Source: Calditrichota bacterium
Lineage (GTDB): Bacteria > Calditrichota > Calditrichia > RBG-13-44-9
Direction of reading: 5' to 3'
Length of the DNA stretch: 23,733 nucleotides
Assembly (NCBI GenBank): GCA_016934605.1
Contig: JAFGSO010000210.1
Location: forward strand, 1-23,733
The position numbers and the translations under genes were made by a program. Shown here in pieces: positions 15,569 through 22,310 of this stretch (position 1 is the stretch's first letter; every line of letters begins with the position of its first letter). The notes beneath the pieces were generated by a model, which had not been told where the DNA came from, searched no databases, and worked only from the letters and a program-made list of their open reading frames with translations.

Positions 15569-15610
15569 GCTAGAAGCTAGAAGCCAATAATCAGCAACCA
15601 ATCGCCAAAA
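15569..15610. repeat. Heptamer-phased block GCTAGAA
   Basis: Two identical GCTAGAA units (15569-15582) are followed by GCCAATA, ATCAGCA, ACCAATC, GCCAAAA at seven-base steps. Non-coding, upstream of the phosphodiesterase gene. Confidence 0.55.
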
Positions 15611-15687
15611 GGTTTTCTAAAATTGTATTGCTCCGGGAAATATTCTTTCTTTCATTTGAAATCAATTTAGCTGAAAGAATCCGCCAG

Positions 15688-16173
15688 ATGATCAGGATCG
15701 GAATTATTTCTGACACACATAATAAATTGCCCTCAGAGGTTTTTTCTCTGTTTCGCCAGGTGAACCATATATTTCATGCCGGAGACATCGGTAATCTTTC
15801 CATCCTGAATCAGCTGTCTTCCATCGCTCCTGTCCATGCCGTATATGGAAACACTGACGTATACCCTCCGGGGTCAACTCTTCCATCCAGACTGGCTATC
15901 CGGCTGGATAATATTCACTTCATGATGCAGCACGATATTGGTTCAATTTCTTCGTTTTACCGGAAGATCCGAGGTAATGAAGTTGAAATCATTCCGGATG
16001 TTGTTATATTCGGACATACTCATGAGCCACTGATAAAGAAGCATCAAAACATTTTTTTTATGAATCCGGGAAGTGCGGTTTCCCCTCGAGGCGCTCCTTA
16101 TGGGACGGTTATTTTACTTGAAACCTCGGATGGACTGCTTGTCCGGTCTGATATTGTACAACTGCAGGAATAG
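15688..16173 (+). CDS. YfcE/MJ0936-type metallophosphoesterase
   Basis: A 161-residue calcineurin-like phosphoesterase that binds two metal ions and hydrolyses phosphodiester bonds; the natural substrate of this family is uncertain. All metal ligands are visible: D9 and H11 (S-D-T-H), D33 (H-A-G-D-I-G), N55 (Y-G-N-T-D), H82 (M-Q-H-D-I-G), H110 and H112 (F-G-H-T-H). N-P-G-S at 126-129 is also typical. The ATG at 15688 places the first beta strand (M-I-R-I-G-I-I-S-D) at the N-terminus as in homologues; a TTG at 15628 would add 20 unrelated residues. The ribosome site is weak. It stands alone on this strand between the repeat zone and a convergent minus-strand gene. Confidence 0.92.
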   Translation: MIRIGIISDTHNKLPSEVFSLFRQVNHIFHAGDIGNLSILNQLSSIAPVHAVYGNTDVYPPGSTLPSRLAIRLDNIHFMMQHDIGSISSFYRKIRGNEVEIIPDVVIFGHTHEPLIKKHQNIFFMNPGSAVSPRGAPYGTVILLETSDGLLVRSDIVQLQE

Positions 16174-16193
16174 GAGATTAATATTACCTGAAA

Positions 16194-16228
16194 GAAAAAA
16201 AGCCCGAAACTTCAAGAGTTCACGGGCT
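16194..16228 (-). terminator. Intrinsic terminator of the minus-strand block
   Basis: On the minus strand, AGCCCG pairs with CGGGCT (16228-16223 with 16206-16201). An inner AACT/AGTT extends the stem. A seven-T run interrupted only at its end follows at about 16200-16194. It lies 26 bases past the stop of the small zinc-ribbon gene and is the natural end of the 19573-16255 transcription unit. Confidence 0.85.
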
Positions 16229-16254
16229 GAGGATGGGCGGGTATCACACAAATA

Positions 16255-16449
16255 TTAGGCGTAAACCTCGTTCTCGTTGCATTTGCAGACTTTAACATTT
16301 CTTACTTCATATTTCCAGCTCTGGCTTTCCTCAGAAAAATAAGCCCTTTCTTTTTTTACAAACGAGTAAACGTCTCCGCATACAGCACAGCTTAAACCTG
16401 TTTTCTGTGCTTTTGCAACTTTAGAAGCAAAATCCTGTTTTTTTGCCAT
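16255..16449 (-). CDS. Small conserved zinc-ribbon-like protein
   Basis: A 64-residue protein with a basic N-terminal helix (M-A-K-K-Q-D-F-A-S-K-V-A-K-A) and four cysteines: C21-x2-C24 (C-A-V-C-G) and C55-x-C57 (C-K-C-N). The C-x2-C and C-x-C pairs suggest one bound zinc ion. I recognise similar short proteins from FCB-group genomes but know of no assigned function. A GGGAG ribosome site sits seven bases before the ATG. It is the last gene before the strong terminator at 16194-16228. Confidence 0.75.
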   Translation of the reverse strand: MAKKQDFASKVAKAQKTGLSCAVCGDVYSFVKKERAYFSEESQSWKYEVRNVKVCKCNENEVYA

Positions 16450-16517
16450 TTTTTATCTCCCGGATATTTTCAATTATTTATATTTCACGATTTATATGAT
16501 GATTCCTATAAATTGTT

Positions 16518-18290
16518 TCACTGAGTAGGTAAAGATTCAATGTCCCGGTTTTCATCTTCCGTTTGCTGGCGATAAACGGCTATTTTATTGGGACCCAGTA
16601 GTCTTGAATTCTTAATAGACTCATCACCAAGCTGTATCATTGAATCAACATCATCGGTTATGAATTTTTTTGGTAGAATACCCATATTAACATAGAAATC
16701 GATTGCCTGACCTTCCGCCCAAATTTTCTTTTCGGTAAGTTTATTCATTATTTTTTCCGCCACTTTCAGAGTTTCCTGCTCATTATTTGACGAGCGGATC
16801 ACTGCAAAGGTATCTGTTAAAAGCCGGAAAATATAATCAGAGTCGGAGAGATTTGGCAATACCAAAGATAAAAATTCCTGTAAAGTTTTCACGCGGATTT
16901 CAGGATCGTTTTCTTTGGCCTGATAATAGAGTTTTATAAAGATCATGTTCACCGGGTAACCCAGGCGTGAAGCTCTTTTAATTTCCTTCGGCAGAATAAA
17001 CCTGAAGGCATTCATATTTTCGATTCTGGTTTCTTCATCCTTATAATTCATGGATTTCAGGCTGTCCAGCGTTTGCGTGGTAAGATACATGGTGGCAGCC
17101 TGGTTACATATGGTCTGCAAAATCCGTTTATGCTGTTCCTTGAAATTTCTGGGACGATAGCTTTCCAGACATAAAACAGCGATAATTTTATTATCTGCAG
17201 CCAGAGGGAGTGCCAGAAGAGAAAGATATTCTCTGGAAGGCGTTTCACTGGTTCCGAATCTGGGTACATAATTTTCTTTTTGGGAAAAATCATCAACCAG
17301 CAATGTCTGATTTTTCCTCATCACCCATCCAACAATTCCCTCATTGATGGAGAACAGCCAGGCCGGTTTCAGATTTCCGGTTCCCCCCTGAATATTTACG
17401 ATCTGACCCTGTTTTTCATTAATTTTTCTTGAAACCGAAATCCGGTCACACGGCACAATATCAGGTAGCTTTTTAACTAGATATTCCCACAATTCATGCA
17501 CTGACTGTATCCTGTTCATCTGCTGGCTGACATCAAAGAGTACATTTGCCAGCCAGTTTTCCGATTCATATTCATACAGTTTATTGCTGCCAAAAAGCTG
17601 AATGGTGATCAACTGTCCAAAATGTTTCAGTATTTCCAGATCGTCATTACTGTATGCTTCTTCCACGCCGCTGTCAGCACAAAGTACCCCAATAATTTTA
17701 TCGCTGAAATATATGGGAACTGCAGCGAATGAACGGGAAGGATTTTCATTAATTTTATAATAGGGAAGAATTTCCGGTCCATCCGGAAGGTGGTTTTCGA
17801 TCAGAGGATTTCGATTCCTCAGCACCAGACTAGGTAGCCCTTTATAAATATCAATATTATTCTGAGGAATGATCACATCGGGGAAATCACTTACCCGGTA
17901 ACGTATGGTAAATTCTTTTTTATTATAATTAGCGAAAAGTAATATCACCGTATTGGAAACAAGTACTTTTTTGACCAGCTGCAGGGTACTCTCCAGAAAC
18001 TTCTGAAAAAGATCTTCCACATCCTGATCGTTTTCAATCTGAAGCCAGTCCTGTCTTGTCTGGATTGTCTCTTCCAGATCAAGTTCATCTTCACTGCCGG
18101 GTTCTTCCGTTAACATGGTCTGATACTGAAGAATGATGAATGAAATGAGAGCAAGTGCAAAAAGGACTTTGAAAAAAATCCATCCAAAGGAATGCGGGAG
18201 CAGTGCCAGAATAAAAAGCAATACCGTTCCCACCAGTATAATCAGATAGCGGTTTTTTTCGGAAATTCTCTGGAAATAATCGGTGAACAT
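16518..18290 (-). CDS. Membrane protein with two GAF domains and a degenerate GGDEF domain
   Basis: A 590-residue predicted signalling protein. Two hydrophobic spans lie at about 15-31 and 37-55, followed by an acidic linker. One GAF domain covers about 90-235 (ending V-P-I-Y-F-S-D-K-I-I-G-V-L) and another about 250-405 (L-P-L-A-A-D-N-K-I-I-A-V-L-C-L). The last 170 residues have the layout of a diguanylate cyclase domain (I-K-R-A-S-R-L-G-Y-P-V, then D-S-D-Y-I-F-R). The catalytic G-G-D-E-F is replaced by L-T-D-T-F at 491-495, and the metal-binding D-x-D-x-F-K is absent, so c-di-GMP synthesis is unlikely. I chose ATG 18290; a GTG at 18338 would add 16 residues and neither start has a clear ribosome site. 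It lies downstream of the sigma/anti-sigma pair and may report on cytoplasmic ligands or bind partners. Confidence 0.75.
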   Translation of the reverse strand: MFTDYFQRISEKNRYLIILVGTVLLFILALLPHSFGWIFFKVLFALALISFIILQYQTMLTEEPGSEDELDLEETIQTRQDWLQIENDQDVEDLFQKFLESTLQLVKKVLVSNTVILLFANYNKKEFTIRYRVSDFPDVIIPQNNIDIYKGLPSLVLRNRNPLIENHLPDGPEILPYYKINENPSRSFAAVPIYFSDKIIGVLCADSGVEEAYSNDDLEILKHFGQLITIQLFGSNKLYEYESENWLANVLFDVSQQMNRIQSVHELWEYLVKKLPDIVPCDRISVSRKINEKQGQIVNIQGGTGNLKPAWLFSINEGIVGWVMRKNQTLLVDDFSQKENYVPRFGTSETPSREYLSLLALPLAADNKIIAVLCLESYRPRNFKEQHKRILQTICNQAATMYLTTQTLDSLKSMNYKDEETRIENMNAFRFILPKEIKRASRLGYPVNMIFIKLYYQAKENDPEIRVKTLQEFLSLVLPNLSDSDYIFRLLTDTFAVIRSSNNEQETLKVAEKIMNKLTEKKIWAEGQAIDFYVNMGILPKKFITDDVDSMIQLGDESIKNSRLLGPNKIAVYRQQTEDENRDIESLPTQ

Positions 18291-18398
18291 GGAATTCTTA
18301 ATATTTAATGTGGAAGAATATAGAAAATTTCCCGCCACATTTCCAGTCGATTTTCCGAAAAGAGAGGATAAAACTAAATGACTTGGCTTATAAGGGGA

Positions 18399-18938
18399 CT
18401 ATTTTTGACCACTCGTTTGCTGAAAACCTTCCTGATTCACTCGTGAGGAATCTGCAATCGATTGTTCGCGCGAACGATCCTTACCGTCTTCAGTAACCGC
18501 CTCATCTTCTGCAATGGCACCAGACCGGGGGCTTGAGGAAACTCTGGGGACGGCGTTAATGACCGGGCCTCTGGAACCATCTGCATCCTTATTTCCGGAA
18601 TCCGAAGAATCATCCAGTACCAGAAACAGACCGACAGTTGCCAGAACAATAGCTGAGCCCATGGCCGGCAATTTCCAGTTGGACAGGATGGGAGGCATAA
18701 AATGGCTTCTGGAAGGGGGATTAAAAATCTGCTGATGTAATTTTCTTTCAAATTCTGCTGATGTATTAATCTGTGGAAGCTTTTTCAGGCTATCCTGAAT
18801 AATTTTCATCTGTCTCAATATTTCCCGGCATTGCAGACAGATTTCAAAGTGATCATCAAGTTGCCTTCGTTGTTCAATTGGTATGTCACCATCGATGTAA
18901 TCGGAAAAACTAGTCTTTAATTTGTCACAGTCAGCCAT
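18399..18938 (-). CDS. Zinc-finger anti-sigma factor
   Basis: Predicted membrane anti-sigma factor holding the adjacent ECF sigma factor. From ATG 18938 it has 179 residues. The N-terminal zf-HC2 (ZAS) domain contains the H-F-E-I-C-L-Q-C motif, with a His-x3-Cys-x2-Cys zinc site around residues 30-37. One membrane span (A-I-V-L-A-T-V-G-L-F-L-V-L) lies near 95-108. The outer part of about 70 residues is low-complexity, rich in Ser, Asp, Arg and Glu, with no recognised sensor fold. I chose the ATG because AAAGGA lies six bases upstream; a GTG at 18962 would start two bases after the sigma stop. The gene order sigma then anti-sigma is standard for such pairs. Confidence 0.87.
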   Translation of the reverse strand: MADCDKLKTSFSDYIDGDIPIEQRRQLDDHFEICLQCREILRQMKIIQDSLKKLPQINTSAEFERKLHQQIFNPPSRSHFMPPILSNWKLPAMGSAIVLATVGLFLVLDDSSDSGNKDADGSRGPVINAVPRVSSSPRSGAIAEDEAVTEDGKDRSREQSIADSSRVNQEGFQQTSGQK

Positions 18939-18964
18939 AGGCAATCCTTTCTTGATTTTCACAC

Positions 18965-19573
18965 TTATCGATTTGGTTCGGTTTCATATAAAAATTTCAG
19001 GTCTTCCTGGAGTTTCAGTCGACCCCTGTTCACACGGGATTTTACAGTGCCGAGGGGTATGTCCAGAATCTGGCTGATTTCTTCGTAAGCAAAACCCTGA
19101 ATGTCTCGAAGAATGATAACCTCTCTGAACTTGGAAGGAAGTTTTTCGATGGCTTTCTGAATGATATCCTCCTGAATTGTACTGTCAACTTTTTTCTCCG
19201 GACTATGTGATTTGTCCGGAATATCATAATCCCGTTCCTCATTGACGAAATTGCTGACGGAGAATATCTTGTGGCGTTTTCGGCGTCTCAGTTCGGTTTT
19301 TGCCAGGTTTCCCGCAATCGTATAAACCCAGGTGGAAAATTTTGCAATCTCTTTATACATATGTTTGTTCTTATAAACTCTTAAAAACGTTTCCTGCACA
19401 ATATCTTCCGCATCAGTCCGGTTACCAACAAAGCGGTACACAAAATTTAACAGTTGATCTTTGTAGCGCCGAACCAGGATATCATATGCCTGAACGTCTC
19501 CTAATTGAAACCGGGCAATTAATTGTTCATCCGAAACAGTTGATTTTTTATCATCTTTTGTTTTTGTTATCAT
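18965..19573 (-). CDS. ECF (RpoE-type) RNA polymerase sigma factor
   Basis: A 202-residue extracytoplasmic-function sigma factor that directs RNA polymerase to stress or envelope genes. Region 2 spans about 22-95 with Y-D-I-L-V-R-R-Y, D-A-E-D-I-V-Q-E-T-F and F-S-T-W-V-Y-T-I-A. Region 4 spans about 140-195 with L-P-S-K-F-R-E-V-I-I-L-R-D, the helix-turn-helix S-Q-I-L-D-I-P-L-G-T-V-K-S-R and R-G-R-L-K-L. Regions are joined by a charged linker. It is followed by its anti-sigma factor 26 bases downstream. The ATG at 19573 has no strong ribosome site and lies close to a GGAACC-containing candidate promoter, which would fit autoregulation. Confidence 0.94.
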   Translation of the reverse strand: MITKTKDDKKSTVSDEQLIARFQLGDVQAYDILVRRYKDQLLNFVYRFVGNRTDAEDIVQETFLRVYKNKHMYKEIAKFSTWVYTIAGNLAKTELRRRKRHKIFSVSNFVNEERDYDIPDKSHSPEKKVDSTIQEDIIQKAIEKLPSKFREVIILRDIQGFAYEEISQILDIPLGTVKSRVNRGRLKLQEDLKFLYETEPNR

Positions 19574-19587
19574 GAAATAACCGAATT

Positions 19588-19615
19588 TTTAACGTTAACA
19601 TTTTAAGCAGGTTCC
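19588..19615 (-). promoter_or_regulatory. Possible ECF autoregulatory promoter with palindrome
   Basis: On the minus strand GGAACC (19615-19610) is followed after 16 bases by GTTAAA (19593-19588). GGAAC is the usual ECF -35 core; the -10 is poorly defined for this group. The -10 overlaps a perfect ten-base palindrome TTAACGTTAA at 19589-19598. The predicted leader would be only about eight bases. Tentative. Confidence 0.3.
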
Positions 19616-19627
19616 AGTAAATTTCTC

Positions 19628-20623
19628 TCAATTTAAAATTTTATGAGTGAGTATGTCAAGAACAATCTTGGGTTCTAAAGCATTATTTTTCAATTCTCTA
19701 TCTGCTTCGAGCAGGCAGTGGAACACGTTTTTCAGCCGAAAAAAATTCCAGTATTTCAATTGTTGACGGTATTCGTCGAGATATTTAGGATATACCTTCA
19801 GCTCACGGGCAAGTTTGTCTGATCGGGATATACCGGCACGTAAATATCCATACATACGGAATAAAATCGAAAAATGACGAATCAGTTGAAAAAGGATTTG
19901 CTGAGAAGAAATTCCGCTTTCCAGAAGATTATGCATCACAAAAGAAGCTTTCTCGCGATCTCCCATACCAATTAAACGGCTGAGTTCAAAAACATCCTGA
20001 GTCGCATAAATACTGGCAATTTGTTCAATATCCTCAGCCGAAATGGTCTCTCTATCCTCATAAAAATGAGCGATATTATAAATCTGACTGGTAAGATCAG
20101 ACAATTGAAATCCCACCATAAATGTCAGGACATCGATGGCATCAGGTTTAATTGTTTTTCCATATCCGGCAAATTCTCTGACAACAAATTTTTGCAGATC
20201 ATCCGGACGCAAGGGGAGCAGGTTGATCGTCTGGAAAAGGTCTTCCAATTTTTTAAGACGACTCTGATACAAGCTGGAAATCGAAGTTTGTAATACCAGG
20301 CAAATATCATGTGCCGGTTTCTCCAGATACGGTGTGAGTCTTTCCAAATCTTTCTGTTTCAAAGAATCTGCTTCTTTCAAAATAATCAGTTTTCTCCGAG
20401 AGAAAAGTCCCATGCCCGAGAGCAGTGCAATTACCTCATCGATATTATTATCGTCCGCGTGACGAATAAAATAATTCAGTTCCGGTTCCGGCTTATCCAG
20501 AAATTTTTTCCTCAGTCGTTTCAAGAAATCATCGGCCAGGTACTGTTCCTCGCCAAAGAGCAGATAGACCGGCTTGATAGATGATTCTTCAATATTTTTT
20601 ATTGCCTGCTGATAATAAATCAT
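19628..20623 (-). CDS. holA: DNA polymerase III delta subunit
   Basis: Clamp-loader subunit that opens the beta sliding clamp during replication. The 331 residues fit the family (about 330-345). The start shows K-P-V-Y-L-L-F-G-E-E-Q-Y-L at about 17-29, typical of HolA in place of a true Walker A. Further on are S-G-M-G-L-F-S-R-R-K-L-I-I-L at about 69-82, A-G-Y-G-K-T-I-K-P-D-A in domain II and an all-helical C-terminal collar domain with Q-I-L-F-Q-L-I-R-H-F near 240. The ATG at 20623 lies four bases after the stop of the 39-residue transporter subunit, so it is probably translated from the transporter transcript. That is an unexpected neighbour for a replication gene. Confidence 0.92.
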   Translation of the reverse strand: MIYYQQAIKNIEESSIKPVYLLFGEEQYLADDFLKRLRKKFLDKPEPELNYFIRHADDNNIDEVIALLSGMGLFSRRKLIILKEADSLKQKDLERLTPYLEKPAHDICLVLQTSISSLYQSRLKKLEDLFQTINLLPLRPDDLQKFVVREFAGYGKTIKPDAIDVLTFMVGFQLSDLTSQIYNIAHFYEDRETISAEDIEQIASIYATQDVFELSRLIGMGDREKASFVMHNLLESGISSQQILFQLIRHFSILFRMYGYLRAGISRSDKLARELKVYPKYLDEYRQQLKYWNFFRLKNVFHCLLEADRELKNNALEPKIVLDILTHKILN

Positions 20624-20627
20624 GGTC

Positions 20628-20747
20628 CTAATCTAAATCACTTTCGGATTTTTTCTCTTTATGATATGCTTTCTTAATAAAATAAACTAAACCACCCCAG
20701 ACAACCAGCAATGTAAATATCATCATACCAATGGCCGCGGGTTCCAT
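20628..20747 (-). CDS. MetS-like small subunit of the NSS transporter (39 residues)
   Basis: A small gene easily missed. ATG 20747 begins one base after the stop of the sodium symporter, with GAGGAG just upstream inside the symporter gene. The peptide has a short N-terminus (M-E-P-A-A-I-G-M-M), one hydrophobic span with V-V-W-G-G-L-V-Y-F-I and a charged tail (K-K-A-Y-H-K-E-K-K). This matches the MetS family, tiny membrane subunits encoded next to MetP-type NSS transporters and needed for methionine/alanine uptake in Corynebacterium glutamicum. Its stop at 20628 is four bases before the holA start. The tight packing and family-specific W-G-G motif support a real gene. Substrate is inferred only. 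Confidence 0.82.
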   Translation of the reverse strand: MEPAAIGMMIFTLLVVWGGLVYFIKKAYHKEKKSESDLD

Positions 20748-20748
20748 A

Positions 20749-22200
20749 TCACTGCTCCTCTTTTTTTAACCTGCGAACAATAATTCCATTTAAAGCCAGC
20801 AGCAGAGCTACTACCAGCATCCACTGGGCGATACACGTTCCCAGAGAATCTGCCTGAAATGGATTATACCAGCCACCTGGATTCCAGCCAATAGATTGAA
20901 ACAGCCACCATAATATGAGCAGAATTCCTTCAATCGGAATCAGATATTTGATTATGTAATTAAACCAGTAGCCTGAACGCAGGTCACCCTCGACAATATT
21001 TACATATTCCTGACGGAATTTATTCACTCCGAATGAAATAACGGCAATGGCAAAGAACAGACCGCTAACTATCAATCCCAATCCCCAGACCCAATCCTGA
21101 TTCTGGAAGAATTTATAGGAAAGTGCAGACGGTATGCCCAGTAAAGCGGCTGCAGAGGTCACAACGGGTAAGGCCTTTTTTCTGCCGAGACCAAAATCCA
21201 TCAAAATACGAGTAGCCAGTTCCAGCATCGATATTAATGAACTCAGCGCAGCAAAAAACAGCCCCAGAAAAAACACACCTGAAAAAAAAGCAGATCCCGG
21301 TAATCGGTTAAAAAGCTGAGGAATGACAATAAAGCTCAGGCCATCATTTCCGGCCCGAAGAGCAGCTTCGGCTTCGGCAAGAGTGGGAGACAGAGAAAAA
21401 ATGGCCGGGATAATGGCCAGTCCGGCGAGCAGTGATGCCGAATTGTTGCCAAAACCGGTGATAAATGAATTCAGGACAATATCTTCATTCTTTTTCATAT
21501 AGACGGCATAGGTTAGAATAAGACCCCAGCCAGCTCCGGTTGACCAGGCAGACTGGGAAAGCCCTTCGAGCCATACCTTATAATCCAGTAGGTATTCCAT
21601 CCGGATATTGAAAAAGTAATTCAGACCCACCGAAGCACCAGGAAGGGTAAGGGCCCGAACTACACCGATAATCAGAAGAATTAGAAGCGAGGGAAGCAGA
21701 ATGCGGTTCGCTTTTTCCAGTCCCCTTACAATACCCTGATAGATGATAAAGCTACCGGTTCCCAGAGCCAGCAAATGGAAAACAATCGGCTGATAGCCGG
21801 ATATAAAATTGCTCCAGTAGGCCTGATGGTCGACGCCAGATAATTGCCCTGATACTGAAACCAGAAAATAACGGAAAGCCCAGCCGGTGACCACCGAGTA
21901 ATAGAACATGATGGCTATGGTGCAGAAAGCCACAAATCCTCCCATCCAGGTATATCTGGGACCAATCAGCTGATAGAAAGATCCGAGAACACCCTGGCGA
22001 CTTTTCCGCCCCAGCGAAAATTCTACAATGAGCAGGGGGATAGACCACATGAACAGAAAAATGAGCCAGGGAATCAGAAATGAACCGCCGTACTGTCCTG
22101 CCAGTCGGGGAAAGCGCCATATGTTTCCCGCTCCGATGGCCATCGCGATTGCCGCCATCAGCAGCGCCCAGCGCGATGAAAACTCTTCTCTCTTATCCAT
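20749..22200 (-). CDS. Sodium:neurotransmitter symporter (NSS/SNF family) transporter
   Basis: An inner-membrane sodium-coupled symporter of 483 residues, probably for an amino acid. The family hallmark of helix 1 is clear: W-A-L-L-M-A-A-I-A-M-A-I-G-A-G-N-I-W-R-F-P-R near 11-32, followed by G-G-S-F-L-I-P-W and V-E-F-S-L-G-R-K. About eleven or twelve hydrophobic spans follow, including Q-S-A-W-S-T-G-A-G-W-G in helix 6 (about 216-226) and F-F-A-A-L-S-S-L-I-S in helix 8. The ATG at 22200 is the natural start before helix 1. The MetS-like subunit gene abuts its 3' end, suggesting a MetP-type methionine or alanine importer. No clear promoter was found in the 110-base gap from the upstream S51 gene. 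Confidence 0.93.
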   Translation of the reverse strand: MDKREEFSSRWALLMAAIAMAIGAGNIWRFPRLAGQYGGSFLIPWLIFLFMWSIPLLIVEFSLGRKSRQGVLGSFYQLIGPRYTWMGGFVAFCTIAIMFYYSVVTGWAFRYFLVSVSGQLSGVDHQAYWSNFISGYQPIVFHLLALGTGSFIIYQGIVRGLEKANRILLPSLLILLIIGVVRALTLPGASVGLNYFFNIRMEYLLDYKVWLEGLSQSAWSTGAGWGLILTYAVYMKKNEDIVLNSFITGFGNNSASLLAGLAIIPAIFSLSPTLAEAEAALRAGNDGLSFIVIPQLFNRLPGSAFFSGVFFLGLFFAALSSLISMLELATRILMDFGLGRKKALPVVTSAAALLGIPSALSYKFFQNQDWVWGLGLIVSGLFFAIAVISFGVNKFRQEYVNIVEGDLRSGYWFNYIIKYLIPIEGILLILWWLFQSIGWNPGGWYNPFQADSLGTCIAQWMLVVALLLALNGIIVRRLKKEEQ

Positions 22201-22310
22201 AGGTCATTTTTAAAAGAAATATACAATCAGCTGTCAATCAATAAAAAGAAAAATAACATTGACATGAATAAGAAAAGTCGTGAGATAGGAGAAAAATAAT
22301 ACCCGGGTCA

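Larger units (their letters stand above)
15011..15687. other. Gene-free repeat and remnant zone (677 bases)
   Basis: This stretch holds a 9-base-period repeat (15113-15137), several 7-base-period blocks (15176-15196, 15200-15241, 15418-15452, 15569-15610) and an apparent IS3-family 5' remnant (15305-15406). The plus-strand frame 15457-15573 could encode a basic 38-residue tail (R-F-K-R-H-F-Y-G-K-R and onward) with no proper start; it may be a decayed gene end. No intact gene is supported. Confidence 0.6.

Noticed and set aside
15176..15610. CRISPR array
   Set aside because: Units are only seven bases, drift in sequence and have no spacers; there are no cas genes nearby.
22209..22237. Minus-strand promoter TTGACA-N17-TTTAAA before the symporter
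   Set aside because: The -10 is poor and the predicted start falls almost at the ATG, leaving no room for a ribosome site.
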